From: JBFXAF01 sp050184585
GTDB lineage: Bacteria; Pseudomonadota; Alphaproteobacteria; Rhizobiales; Rhizobiaceae
Direction of reading: 5' to 3'
Length of the DNA: 64,000 nucleotides
NCBI GenBank assembly: GCA_050184585.1
Contig: JBFXAF010000006.1
Span: 186,001-250,000, forward strand
Both the position numbers and the translations under genes were made by a program. This document shows positions 23,457 through 32,722 of this stretch, piece after piece. The first letter of the stretch is position 1; each line of letters starts with the position of its first letter. The notes under the pieces are model-generated. The model searched no databases. It saw only the letters and a list, made by a program, of their open reading frames with translations, and was not told where the DNA came from.

Positions 23457-23906
23457 ATGAACACCGACATCAGAGCCGACATGGCTCCGCTCGTACCGGA
23501 ACTCCTGGTCACCGATTTTCAGCGAAGCTACGCATTCTATACGGATGTGGTGGGCTTCTCGATGCTGTACGGCAGGCCCGAGGACAATTTCGCCTATCTG
23601 AACCTCGATGGGGCTCAGATCATGCTCGAGCAGCGCGAGCCCGGCACGGAGCGGGACTGGGTCGCCGGACCGATGGAGATCCCGTTCGGGCGCGGAATGA
23701 ACATTCAGATCGCGGTCGCTGACGCTGCATCCGTCCACGCGAGATGTGTCGCCGCGAACGCAGACATCTTCTGGCCAATCGAGGATCAGTGGTACCGACG
23801 CGACGATATGCTGCTGGGGGTGAGGCAGTTCATCGTCAAGGACCCGGACGGGTATCTCCTGCGCATGGCCCAGGACATCGGAGTAAGGACCTTGGAGGCA
23901 ACATGA
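23457..23906 (+). CDS. VOC-fold protein (glyoxalase/bleomycin-resistance-like)
   Basis: 149 aa with one vicinal-oxygen-chelate unit pair: VPELLVTDFQRSYAFYTDVV at 12-32 and IVKDPDGYLLRMAQDIG near the C-terminus. The acidic, metal-free look of the first strand (no HxxE) suggests a bleomycin-type binding protein rather than a metallo-glyoxalase. Its stop overlaps the ATG of the next kinase by four bases, so the two are cotranslated. Function is otherwise unknown. Confidence 0.78.
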   Translation: MNTDIRADMAPLVPELLVTDFQRSYAFYTDVVGFSMLYGRPEDNFAYLNLDGAQIMLEQREPGTERDWVAGPMEIPFGRGMNIQIAVADAASVHARCVAANADIFWPIEDQWYRRDDMLLGVRQFIVKDPDGYLLRMAQDIGVRTLEAT

Positions 23907-24808
23907 TCGAAGACGACGTCGAGAGCGTGATGGCGGGAATCCCCGTGCTGTCCGGACACTCCGAGGACATTCTGCGTCTCGGCGGATTGACCAACCGCGT
24001 CTACCAGATCGGTTCCGCCTGCCTGCGCATCCCCGGCAAGGGCACGGAGGAATACATCAACCGCGCCAACGAGGCGGTGGCGGCGCGCGAGGCGGCGCGG
24101 GCGGGCGTAAGTCCAGACGTGCTTCACGTCGACGACGCCACCGGCATCATGGTGACCCGGTTCATCGACGCCGCGCAGACCATGTCTCCCGCCGCATTCA
24201 AGCTCAATGCGGGCGCGCCGGCGAGGGCCGCCGAGGCGTTCCGCAAGTTGCACGACAGCGGCGCGGTGTTTCCCTTCCGCTTCGAGCTCTTCTCCATGAT
24301 CGACGGCTATCTCAACGTGCTCGCCACCAAGGATGTCGCGCTGCCCGATGGCTATCACGACGTCGTGCACGAGGCCGACCGGTCGGTGCGGGCGGCGCTC
24401 GCGGCGCATCCGCTGCCGCTGGCGCCGTGCCACTGCGACCCGTTGTGCGAAAATTTCCTCGATACGGGCGAACGCATGTGGATCGTCGACTGGGAATATG
24501 CCGGGATGAACGATCCGATGTGGGACCTCGGCGATCTTTCGGTCGAGGGCAAGTTCGGCAGCGCGCAGGACGAGGAGATGATCCAGGCCTATTTCGGGGG
24601 CGAGCCGATACCGGCAGCGCGAGGACGCATCGTCATCTACAAGGCAATGTGCGACCTGTTGTGGACGCTCTGGGGCCTGATCCAGCTCGCCAACGAGAAC
24701 CCCGCCGACGATTTCCGCGCCTATGCCGACGGGCGCTTCGCGCGCTGCAAGGCACTCATGGGAACGCACGAGTTCTCGCGCCACGTCTCGGCCGTGGCGA
24801 AGGGCTGA
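23903..24808 (+). CDS. choline-kinase-like phosphotransferase (LicA type)
   Basis: 301-aa APH-fold kinase. GGLTNRVYQIGSACLRIPG at about 28-46 is the nucleotide-binding start, HCDPLCENFL the catalytic loop and WIVDWEYAGMNDPMWDLG the metal-binding segment, the combination typical of choline/ethanolamine kinases. It is a diverged paralogue of the kinase at 14344-15234. It is coupled by ATGA overlap to a VOC-fold gene. Phosphocholine for phosphatidylcholine or surface decoration is possible, but nothing here decides the substrate. Confidence 0.82.
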   Translation: MIEDDVESVMAGIPVLSGHSEDILRLGGLTNRVYQIGSACLRIPGKGTEEYINRANEAVAAREAARAGVSPDVLHVDDATGIMVTRFIDAAQTMSPAAFKLNAGAPARAAEAFRKLHDSGAVFPFRFELFSMIDGYLNVLATKDVALPDGYHDVVHEADRSVRAALAAHPLPLAPCHCDPLCENFLDTGERMWIVDWEYAGMNDPMWDLGDLSVEGKFGSAQDEEMIQAYFGGEPIPAARGRIVIYKAMCDLLWTLWGLIQLANENPADDFRAYADGRFARCKALMGTHEFSRHVSAVAKG

Positions 24809-24862
24809 CCATCGGCGCTCCCGCCCGCGAAAAGCCATGATCGGCCATTCCATTCCGCCGCG

Positions 24863-25381
24863 ATGTCGAAGGGGACGCTGATTCACAAGTCGCGACAGAC
24901 GCTCAGCGCCGCAGACCGGCGCTGGCTCATGAAGGCGATGGGTATCGCCGCCGTCATCGCCTTGCCTGGCTGTCAGAGCGTGCTCGACATCGGACCGATC
25001 GCCGCCGAGGCGGAGACTGGAGAGACCTATCTCGCGACCATCCGGAGCCGGCACGGCCTGCCGTCGCTGTCCTCAGACGCCCGGCTGGAGCGCGCGGCGC
25101 GCGAACAGGCGGAGTTGATGGCGCGCTCCGGACGCATGGACCACCGCACAGGCCGGGGCAGGGACTTCGCGTCGCGCATGAACGACAACGGCATCGAGGG
25201 CGCGGCCGCGGAAAATCTCGCGCACGGCGCGATGCCGCCTGCAAAGGTCTTCCAGATGTGGATGGATAGCGACGGCCACCGCCGCAACATGCTCGACCCG
25301 AGATTTTCGAGGTTCGGGCTGGCTTCGGCCCGCGAGGCTGGAAGCGACCGGAAATACTGGGCGCTGGTGCTCGGGCGATAG
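24863..25381 (+). CDS. CAP/SCP-domain lipoprotein
   Basis: 172 aa. A signal region (WLMKAMGIAAVIALPGC) ends in lipobox LPGC with the lipid-modified Cys near 37. The CAP (SCP/PR-1) domain follows: TYLATIRSRHGLPSLSSDAR, LERAAREQAELMA, AAENLAHG and WMDSDGHRRNMLDPRFSRFG. Such proteins are anchored in the envelope; their biochemical role in bacteria is mostly unknown. Its stop is three bases from the stop of the convergent ABC exporter gene. Confidence 0.85.
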   Translation: MSKGTLIHKSRQTLSAADRRWLMKAMGIAAVIALPGCQSVLDIGPIAAEAETGETYLATIRSRHGLPSLSSDARLERAAREQAELMARSGRMDHRTGRGRDFASRMNDNGIEGAAAENLAHGAMPPAKVFQMWMDSDGHRRNMLDPRFSRFGLASAREAGSDRKYWALVLGR

Positions 25382-25384
25382 CGC

Positions 25385-27379
25385 CTATTTCTGCTTCTGC
25401 GCCATGCGCAGCCGCTGCACCGGACGCCGCCTCGGCGCTTCGCCGGGACTTGACAATATTCCGGTAAGCTCCACCGGCAGCGGCATGAGGGCCCGTTTGG
25501 TCGCGACGCCATTCTCGATGAAGAGCACGCTGTCGTAGAACTCGGTTCCGTCGGCGGCGCGCGGCGGCGTCGTTTCGTGCATCACGGAAATGACCGTCGC
25601 ATCCTGACAGTGGTCCTTGATCGACTGATGAAACGCGGCCCTTGCCTCGGCATCGAGTGCGCCGCAGGCCTCGTCCAGCAAGAGCAGACCAGGCCGGTGG
25701 AGCAGGATCCGAGCGACGACCAGCTTCTGTTTCTGGCCGCCCGAGAGGACCTGGTCCCAGCTCTTGCCTTCACGTCCTTCATCATGGAGCCACTCGATGA
25801 ACTCGCCGAGGCCGGCGCGGTGGAGCGCAGCCGCCACAATGGCGTCGGCCTTGCCCTCGGCGCTATCGGGGAGGCATACGAGGTCCTTCAGCGACACCTG
25901 CGGCAGCTTGACCTCCTGCGCGGCGTAAAGCGCGCGAACGCCCGCAGGGAGCACGATCTCACCGCGGCCGTAAGGCCAAAGCCCGCTGATCGCCTTGAGG
26001 AGCGAAGTCTTGCCGCACCCCGATTCTCCTCGGACGAAGACCCACTCGCCTCGTCGGAAGCGGATGCTGTCCGCGACGATGAACGGAGCGGCATTCTCGC
26101 CCTGGTGGCACAGTTCCAAGCCGCGCAGCCCAAGTCCGAAGATCGCGTCCTGTTCGAGGTAGCGGAACTCGGAGCGACCGGTGCGCGCATAGAATTCCAC
26201 CGGCCTCTGCACTTCCTCGATGGCACAAGCGAGTTGCGTGACGCGACGCGCATTGGTCTTCAGCGTCGCGATGGCCGGCATCACATGGATGAACCAGGAG
26301 CACTGGCCGATCAGCGCGTTCACGAGTTCGGCCCCCGTGACATAGCCCTTCAGGTCGATCCGACCCGCCATGTAGGGAATGAGGCCCGGCGCGTAGGCGA
26401 CAATCCGAGCACCGAAATAGTCGTAGATCTTCTCGAATGACATGTAGCCCGAATGGAAGACGTTGAGCCGCGACCATGTGCGGTCGATGTCGCGATAGAG
26501 CCGGCGATGCATCCGCTGCTGCACCGCTTCACCGCGCGCCGCCGCGACGTTGAAGCTGCGACGCAAGAGGGTGGTGAGTTCGGCGCGGTAGCTGCCCTCG
26601 TTCTGCTGGATGGCGTTGGTCAGGCGCTGCAGAATGCGGCCGAGCTTCAGCGCCACGAACGTATTGATCGGCACGTAGGCCGCCACCGCCACGAAGGCGA
26701 GGACGGCGCTGCCATAGGTTCCCAGGAACGCCAGCCCCTCCACCGTCGTCGATGTGGAAAGCAGCTTCTGGCCGACGAAGAACAAAGCGGTGAACACGCC
26801 CCAGATGCCCATCGCGAGCCCGATGGCGCCGCCGGTCATGTCCTTGATCGATTCCTGCACGCGCTGGTCGATGTTGTCGGGGGCCGGAACATCACCCCCA
26901 TCCGCATCCCGGCCGGAATGCTGCACATGGAAATGGGTGTGGTTCGAATCGAGCAGGGCCGCATTGAAGCGGCTGTCCAGCCAGGCGCGCCACTTGCGAT
27001 GCAGCGTCGTGGAGAAGAGGTGGCGGACCCCGATGATGCCCGCATCCTTGAGCACCACCAGTCCGACCAACATCACCGCGGCGGTGAGGACGGCCCTCAG
27101 GGGCGAAACGGCGTCATCGGCGTGGAAGTTCGCGATCGAGCTGACCAGTTCGCCGGAGGCTTCCGCAAGCCACACGCTGGTCTTGCTCGAGGCGGCAGTG
27201 AACAGCGCGATCACCGCGGTCAGCGCCCAGGCTTCCCTCCAACGTTCCGAACCCCAGTAGGCCCGCATCAGGCCCCAGAAGCCGCGCATCCCGGATACCG
27301 GCGTACGAGGCGGCGGGTGCGCCGTACTGCCGAACCACGCCTGCAATGTCAGATATCGCGGTCTGGCGACCCGAATCAC
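25385..27379 (-). CDS. YddA/BacA-like ABC transporter, fused permease and ATPase
   Basis: 664-aa half-transporter of the ABCD/YddA group related to SbmA/BacA peptide importers. The membrane domain (about 35-400) includes SEGWREAW-like start features and RRSFNVAAARGEAVQQRMHR; the ATPase follows with Walker A GESGCGKTS, signature LSGGQKQK, Walker B GLLLLDEACGALD and a switch His in SVMHET. It should act as a homodimer. The GTG at 27379 has GGGA five bases upstream; an ATG at 27289 (MRGFWGLMRAYW) is a plausible alternative start. The substrate is unknown; long-chain fatty acyl or peptide cargo is typical of relatives. Confidence 0.83.
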   Translation of the reverse strand: MIRVARPRYLTLQAWFGSTAHPPPRTPVSGMRGFWGLMRAYWGSERWREAWALTAVIALFTAASSKTSVWLAEASGELVSSIANFHADDAVSPLRAVLTAAVMLVGLVVLKDAGIIGVRHLFSTTLHRKWRAWLDSRFNAALLDSNHTHFHVQHSGRDADGGDVPAPDNIDQRVQESIKDMTGGAIGLAMGIWGVFTALFFVGQKLLSTSTTVEGLAFLGTYGSAVLAFVAVAAYVPINTFVALKLGRILQRLTNAIQQNEGSYRAELTTLLRRSFNVAAARGEAVQQRMHRRLYRDIDRTWSRLNVFHSGYMSFEKIYDYFGARIVAYAPGLIPYMAGRIDLKGYVTGAELVNALIGQCSWFIHVMPAIATLKTNARRVTQLACAIEEVQRPVEFYARTGRSEFRYLEQDAIFGLGLRGLELCHQGENAAPFIVADSIRFRRGEWVFVRGESGCGKTSLLKAISGLWPYGRGEIVLPAGVRALYAAQEVKLPQVSLKDLVCLPDSAEGKADAIVAAALHRAGLGEFIEWLHDEGREGKSWDQVLSGGQKQKLVVARILLHRPGLLLLDEACGALDAEARAAFHQSIKDHCQDATVISVMHETTPPRAADGTEFYDSVLFIENGVATKRALMPLPVELTGILSSPGEAPRRRPVQRLRMAQKQK

Positions 27380-27504
27380 GACGTTCCCGCCCTACGCCCT
27401 TCACATTGTTACAGAGGGTAACACGGGTTGAACGATCGCAAAGGGCTAATCGGGATATTGCCGTCGGGCGGTTAACGCGAAGAGCCGACTGTTGCATCCA
27501 TGCG

Positions 27505-28425
27505 TCAGTTGACGCCGCGGGGCACCGTTTCGGGCGGCACCGTCGATTTCAGTTTCTGGCGGTGGACGATGAAAAGCCCTGCCAGGACAACGATGGCGGA
27601 ACCCAGCCGGATGCGGGGCCCGGGGACGTCGCCAAAGAACGCCCAGCCGAAGATCACCGCCCAGAGAAGCAGGGTGTAGTGCAGCGGGGCCAGCGTGGAG
27701 GCCGGCGCCAGCTTCAGCGCGCGGGTTATCAGCAGGTGCGCGACGCAGGAGACAATGCCGAGCAGCAGCATGGCTCCGACATCGATGGAGGACGGAGGCG
27801 TCCAGGCGCCGATCGTCATGACCCCGCCGGCGACGAGCGCGCCCACGGTCTGCCAGGTGACGAGGGCGGTGTCGGTGGTCGCCCGGAGCCTGCGGTTCAA
27901 GACGATCGCCAAGGCCAGCGACAGGCTGCCGCCGAACGCGAAGAATGCACCGAGGGAAAGCGCATCGGGGGTCGGTTTCAGGATGACCATGACGCCGATG
28001 AAACCCAGAAGGATCGCCGCCCATCGCCGCGCTCCGACCCGTTCTCCCAGAAGCCAGTGGGACATCGCGGCGACGTAGATCGGCGCGGCCATGTAGAAGG
28101 ACATCACATCCGCGAGCGGCAGCCAGACGACCGCCGCGTAAAAGAGAACGGTGTCGGCGGTCGCCGCCAGAACGCGCACGAACTGAAGCGGGGGGTGATC
28201 GAGCTGGAACAGATTCGCCGCTCTCTGCCGGGCGATCATCGGCCCGAGGACGACGAAGGCGCCGATGGATCGGATCAGCATCACCTGTCCCACGGAGAAC
28301 GTGGCGACCAGCCATTTGCCCATGGCGTCGTTCAGGGCAAACATGAAATCGCCTGCGAGCATCAGGAGCACGCCAGCGATGAGCAAGTTGCGGCCGGTGA
28401 AGAGGGAGGTGTTCAGCGCTATCAT
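27505..28425 (-). CDS. EamA/DMT-family transporter
   Basis: 306-aa inner-membrane protein with about ten helices in two five-helix EamA repeats: MLAGDFMFALNDAMGKWLVA in the first and the later GTVGA-type repeat ending PRIRLGSAIVVLAGLFIVH. The family exports amino acids or other metabolites, or salvages nucleotides. It stands alone between the ABC exporter and the deaminase gene, all on the minus strand. No substrate can be assigned. Confidence 0.82.
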   Translation of the reverse strand: MIALNTSLFTGRNLLIAGVLLMLAGDFMFALNDAMGKWLVATFSVGQVMLIRSIGAFVVLGPMIARQRAANLFQLDHPPLQFVRVLAATADTVLFYAAVVWLPLADVMSFYMAAPIYVAAMSHWLLGERVGARRWAAILLGFIGVMVILKPTPDALSLGAFFAFGGSLSLALAIVLNRRLRATTDTALVTWQTVGALVAGGVMTIGAWTPPSSIDVGAMLLLGIVSCVAHLLITRALKLAPASTLAPLHYTLLLWAVIFGWAFFGDVPGPRIRLGSAIVVLAGLFIVHRQKLKSTVPPETVPRGVN

Positions 28426-28511
28426 CCGGATGGTCGTCGGCGCGCCTCTACAGCGCCGGACGGCCTGTGGCGAGGGGCAGACCAGGAAATCGTGGAGCCA
28501 GCGACGACCCG

Positions 28512-29792
28512 CTACCCGGCCAGATGCCGCCGGCTGACCGTGTTCCTCCGGCCGGGCAAGTCGAGCGACATGTCATGGCGGGCGCGCTCGGCGACCACCT
28601 TGCCCTTGGCCACCACGCAAAGGCGCTCGGCGCGCAGCCGGATCGCCTCCACCGGATCACCGGCGTCGAGGACGACCAGGCTGGCCTGCCTGCCGGCCTC
28701 GAGTCCGTAATTCTCGAGGCCCATGATGGCGGCGCTCTCGACGGTGACCATGTCGAAGCACCTGCGCATCTCCGCGGGCGACGACATCTGCGCGACGTGC
28801 AGGCCCATGAAGGCGACGTCCAGCATGTCGGCGGCGCCCAGCGAATACCACGGGTCGAGCACGCAATCCTGACCGAAGCCGACGCGAATGCCCAAAGCCA
28901 GCATCTCCTTGACGCGCGTCAGGCCGCGGCGCTTGGGAAAGGTGTCATGGCGGCCCTGCAACATAATGTTGATGAGCGGGTTGGGGATCGCAGCGACCCC
29001 GGCTTCGGCGATCAGGGGCAGAAGCTTGGAGACATAGTAATTGTCCATGGAGTGCATGGACGTGAGGTGCGAGCCGGCGACGCGGCCGGCGAGGCCAAGC
29101 CGCTGCGTCTCGCAGGCGAGCTGCTCGATATGGCGCGACAGCGGGTCGTCGGTTTCGTCGCAATGCATGTCGACCATCAGACCGCGTTTGGCCGCGATCT
29201 CGCAGAGTTCGGTGACGGAGCGCGTGCCGTCGGCCATGGTGCGCTCGAAATGCGGGATACCGCCGACCACGTCGACGCCCTTGTCCAGCGCACGGATCGT
29301 ATTCTCCCTCGCGGTCGGGTCGCGGTAGAAGCCGTCCTGCGGGAAGGCGACGAGTTGCAGGTCGATGTAGGGAGCGACGGTCTTCTTCACGTCGAGCAGC
29401 GCATCGACGGCCAGCAGGCGGTCGTCGCAGGTGTCGACATGGGTGCGGATGGCGAGCAGGCCCATCGAGACGGCCCAGTCGCAGTAGCGAAGCGCGCGAT
29501 CGCGCACCGCCTCATGGGTCAGGAGCGGCTTCAGCTCGCCCCACAGAGCGATGCCTTCGAGCAGGGTCCCGGACGCGTTGATGCGCGGGATGCCGTAGGA
29601 AAGCGTCGCGTCCATGTGGAAATGCGGGTCGACAAAGGGCGGACAGACGAGGCAGTTCGAGGCGTCGACCACACGGCCGGCGTCGGCGTCGATACGTGGC
29701 GCCACGGCCAGGATCCGGTCGCCGGCGATGCCGATGTCGGCGCGACGTCCATCGGCAAGCGAGCCGCCCTTGACGAGAAGATCAAACTGCAT
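28512..29792 (-). CDS. CodA-like amidohydrolase (cytosine deaminase family)
   Basis: 426-aa metal-dependent deaminase, colinear with E. coli CodA. Metal ligands are visible: His57 and His59 in DPHFHMD, His210 in DMHCDETDD, His242 in GSHLTSMH and Asp309 in GQDCVLDPW. The CodA pair Asp313-Asp314 is here Asp309-Cys310, and the preceding His is Gln308, which may alter substrate choice. The ATG at 29792 has AAGGA seven bases upstream. It lies 0.9 kb downstream of a BMP-type nucleoside importer on the same strand, with one opposite-strand gene between. Cytosine, isoguanine or another nucleobase analogue could be the substrate. Confidence 0.82.
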   Translation of the reverse strand: MQFDLLVKGGSLADGRRADIGIAGDRILAVAPRIDADAGRVVDASNCLVCPPFVDPHFHMDATLSYGIPRINASGTLLEGIALWGELKPLLTHEAVRDRALRYCDWAVSMGLLAIRTHVDTCDDRLLAVDALLDVKKTVAPYIDLQLVAFPQDGFYRDPTARENTIRALDKGVDVVGGIPHFERTMADGTRSVTELCEIAAKRGLMVDMHCDETDDPLSRHIEQLACETQRLGLAGRVAGSHLTSMHSMDNYYVSKLLPLIAEAGVAAIPNPLINIMLQGRHDTFPKRRGLTRVKEMLALGIRVGFGQDCVLDPWYSLGAADMLDVAFMGLHVAQMSSPAEMRRCFDMVTVESAAIMGLENYGLEAGRQASLVVLDAGDPVEAIRLRAERLCVVAKGKVVAERARHDMSLDLPGRRNTVSRRHLAG

Positions 29793-29869
29793 GGATGTAT
29801 CCTTCCAGGCGCAGCGTTCACGAACCCGCGGCGGACGCGACCGTCCTACCAATAGCAATGGGGATTTCA

Positions 29870-30712
29870 ATGATCGATACGGAACTGCGAGACAGGGTCA
29901 GGTCAATTCGCTGGTTCCACAACATCGATTTCGGGAACGGTGTCGTGGCCGAAGGCGGGAAGAGCGTCGACACCCTCAACTATGAAGCCGATCTCTATTA
30001 CGGGTCGATGACACTCAAGGACCGCTCGCTGATCGACATCGGCGCGTGGAACGGCTTCATGTCCATCGAGGCGAAACGGCGCGGGGCAGCCCGCGTCCTC
30101 GCCACCGATCATTTTGCCTGGACGACCGACCTGGTTGGACGACCGGGGTTCGAACTCGCCCGGGAGCGACTTGCGCCCGATGTCGAAGACATGGTGATCG
30201 ACGTGCCCGACCTGACGGTGGAGCGCGTCGGGCAGTTCGACGCGGTGCTCTTCGCCGGCGTGTTCTACCACCTGTTCGAAGCGCCGAGATACATGAAGCA
30301 GGTGAGCGCCCTAGCGCGGCATGTGATGATCGTCGAGACCCAGCAGGACCTGCTCGACGTCGCCCGGCCGGCGATGGCCTACTATCCGGGCACCAGCCTC
30401 GTCGACGACCCGACGAACTTCTGGGGGCCGAACCCGCTACTCATGGCCAATCTCCTGGCCGAGGCCGGCTTCAAGGAAATCCGCTACCGGCCCAACCGGA
30501 GTCACGGCCGCGGCGTCTACCTCGCCTTCCGCGATCAGGCGAGCATGGCGGCGATGGGCTTCACAGAACGCAATCCGAGGGACGCGGCGGACAACCGCTG
30601 GCGAGACGTCTCGCACGAGACCGGCGAGGTGCTCGTCGGCATGCTCGCGCGCAGCGCACCGCGGACGATCGCCAACCTCATCCGCTTCTTCCGCCGCGAA
30701 CCGATGAAATGA
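29870..30712 (+). CDS. DUF1698/CmoB-like SAM methyltransferase
   Basis: 280-aa methyltransferase. RDRVRSIRWFHNIDFGNGVVA opens like CmoB-type proteins; motif I is SLIDIGAWNGFMSIEA, then VLATDHFAWT and FDAVLFAGVFYHLFEAPRYM. The ATG at 29870 is chosen because GGGGA stands five bases before it; ATGs at 29795 and 29858 lack this. It is divergent from the deaminase gene (77 bases) and convergent with the BMP permease. A role in tRNA or small-molecule methylation is open. Confidence 0.78.
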   Translation: MIDTELRDRVRSIRWFHNIDFGNGVVAEGGKSVDTLNYEADLYYGSMTLKDRSLIDIGAWNGFMSIEAKRRGAARVLATDHFAWTTDLVGRPGFELARERLAPDVEDMVIDVPDLTVERVGQFDAVLFAGVFYHLFEAPRYMKQVSALARHVMIVETQQDLLDVARPAMAYYPGTSLVDDPTNFWGPNPLLMANLLAEAGFKEIRYRPNRSHGRGVYLAFRDQASMAAMGFTERNPRDAADNRWRDVSHETGEVLVGMLARSAPRTIANLIRFFRREPMK

Positions 30713-30719
30713 CGCGGTC

Positions 30720-31670
30720 CTATCTCTCGCCCTTCTGGTAGGGGATCATCAGCGCCTTCGGATAGGTCGCGCGCCGTGCCACCAGCACCAGCGCCAGGAT
30801 CGACAGCAGGTAGGGCAGCATCAGGAAGACCTGATAGGGAACGATGCCGCCCGAAAGCTGCTGGAGCCTGATCTGATAGGCGTCGAAGGCGGCGAAGAGG
30901 ACAGCACCCAGGAGGGCCTTGCCCGGTCGCCAGGAGCCGAAGACGACCAGCGCAATGCAAATCCAGCCGCGACCATTGACCATCTCGAAGAAGAACGAAT
31001 TGAAGGCCGACATGGTGAGAAAGGCGCCGCCGACCGCCATCAGCGCCGAGCCGACCATGACCGCGCCGATGCGGATCGCGGTCACGGAAATGCCCTGGGC
31101 CTCGACGGAGGACGGGTTCTCGCCCGCCGCCCGCACGGCGAGGCCGAGCGGCGTCCGCGCCAGCACCCAGGCGACAAGCGCGACGGTGACGAAGGCCAGG
31201 TAGGTCAGCGGCGTCTGGTTGAACAGCGCCGGACCGATCACCGGAATGTCGGCGAGATACGGAATCTCGAACGGCTGGAACGGCTCGATCTTCGGCGGTG
31301 AAGTGACCTCGGGCAACACCACGCGATAGGTGAAGTAGGTCAGGCTGGTGGCAAGCAGGGTTATGCCGATGCCGACGACGTGCTGGGAAAGGCCGAGCGG
31401 CACGGTGAGGATCGCGTGCAGCAGGCCGAAGGCCATGCCGGCAAGCGCCGCAACCGCAACGCCCGTCCACAAATCGCCACCGGAATAGACCGTCATCCAG
31501 CCGGCGAACGCACCGACCACCATGATGCCCTCGATGCCGAGATTGAGCACGCCCGCGCGCTCGCAGATCAGTTCGCCCATTGTGGCGAAGATCAGCGGCG
31601 AGGCGATGCGGATCGCGGCGACCCAGAAAGAGGCGGTGAAGAGGATTTCGAAGGCTTCGGTCACCGCCAC
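30720..31670 (-). CDS. nupQ: BMP-type nucleoside ABC permease, second subunit
   Basis: 316-aa inner-membrane permease of the RbsC/branched-chain type, as in B. subtilis NupQ/YufQ. GELICERAGVLNLGIEGIMV near 33-52 is the family signature, followed by helices and an ARTPLGLAVRAAGENPSSVEAQGI cytoplasmic loop that contacts the ATPase. It overlaps the upstream permease gene by ten bases. Last gene of the importer set; guanosine, other nucleosides or nucleobases are the usual cargo. Confidence 0.86.
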   Translation of the reverse strand: MAVTEAFEILFTASFWVAAIRIASPLIFATMGELICERAGVLNLGIEGIMVVGAFAGWMTVYSGGDLWTGVAVAALAGMAFGLLHAILTVPLGLSQHVVGIGITLLATSLTYFTYRVVLPEVTSPPKIEPFQPFEIPYLADIPVIGPALFNQTPLTYLAFVTVALVAWVLARTPLGLAVRAAGENPSSVEAQGISVTAIRIGAVMVGSALMAVGGAFLTMSAFNSFFFEMVNGRGWICIALVVFGSWRPGKALLGAVLFAAFDAYQIRLQQLSGGIVPYQVFLMLPYLLSILALVLVARRATYPKALMIPYQKGER

Positions 31671-32722
31671 CTCACCCTGTATCGCGTCAGCATGATCGCG
31701 ACGACCATGGTGATCAGCGACAGCGCGACCATCACGTCGGCGATGTAGGACGGAACGCCGGCCGACCGGCTCATGGCATCGGCGCCGACGAAAATCACGG
31801 CCACGAAGATGGCGGCGGCGACGACGCCAAGCGGATTGAGCAGCGCTAGCATCGCGACCACGATGCCCGAGTAGCCGAAGCCCGGCGACAGATCGAGGGT
31901 CAGGTTGCCCTTGAGGCCTGACACTTCCGAGAATCCGGCCAGCGCCGCGAGCCCGCCGGACAAGAGCGCGGTCTTGACGAGCACGCGATTGACCGGGATG
32001 CCGGCGAAGCGCGCCGCTTCCGGATTGTGGCCGACGGCGCGCATCTCGAAGCCCAGCGCGGTCTTCTTCATGACGATCCAGACGGCGACCGCGCAGACCA
32101 GCGCCAGCACGAAGCCGTAGTGAAGCCGGCGACCGGCGACGATTCGCGGCAGGCGCGCCTCCGAAACGAGCTTCTGGGACTGCGGCCAGCCGAGTCCCAT
32201 CGGGTCCTTCAGAACGCCCTCGAGAAGCATCGATACGAAGAGCAGCATGATGAAATTGAGGAGCAGCGTTGTGACAACCTCGTCCACGCCGAAGCGGGTC
32301 TTGAGCAGCGCAGGGCCGAGGAGAAGCAGCGCGCCGGCGAGCACCGACATGACGACGAGCAGCGGGATCAGGATGAAGGACGGCAGGGGCAGCGCGCCGG
32401 TTCCCAGCACCACGGTGATGACCGCGCCGGCATAGAGCTGCGCCTCCGCGCCAATGTTCCAGAGTTTTGCACGGAACGCGACGGCGACGGCGAGCCCGGT
32501 GAAGATGAGCGGCGTGGCGCGCGTCAGAGTCTCGAACAGCGCGAATTGCGAGCCCGCCGCGCCTTTGGCGACCAACACGAAGACGTCGAACGGGGATGCC
32601 CCCGCGGCCAGCACCAGCAGCGAGGCGAGCACGAAGGTGACGACGACCGCGCCGACGGGATAGAGCAGGCTCTCAAGCGCGGAGGGTGCGGCGACCGGTT
32701 CAAGCCGCATGGCTTGCCCCAT
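31661..32722 (-). CDS. nupP: BMP-type nucleoside ABC permease, first subunit
   Basis: 353-aa membrane permease, NupP/YufP-like. LTRATPLIFTGLAVAVAFRA and WNIGAEAQLYAGAV (about 66-100) are the family start signature, and KKTALGFEMRAVGHNPEAARFAG is the ATPase-contact loop. Its start overlaps the ATPase gene by 23 bases and its end overlaps the next permease by ten, so the set is tightly coupled. Function follows from family and order. Confidence 0.86.
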   Translation of the reverse strand: MGQAMRLEPVAAPSALESLLYPVGAVVVTFVLASLLVLAAGASPFDVFVLVAKGAAGSQFALFETLTRATPLIFTGLAVAVAFRAKLWNIGAEAQLYAGAVITVVLGTGALPLPSFILIPLLVVMSVLAGALLLLGPALLKTRFGVDEVVTTLLLNFIMLLFVSMLLEGVLKDPMGLGWPQSQKLVSEARLPRIVAGRRLHYGFVLALVCAVAVWIVMKKTALGFEMRAVGHNPEAARFAGIPVNRVLVKTALLSGGLAALAGFSEVSGLKGNLTLDLSPGFGYSGIVVAMLALLNPLGVVAAAIFVAVIFVGADAMSRSAGVPSYIADVMVALSLITMVVAIMLTRYRVRWR

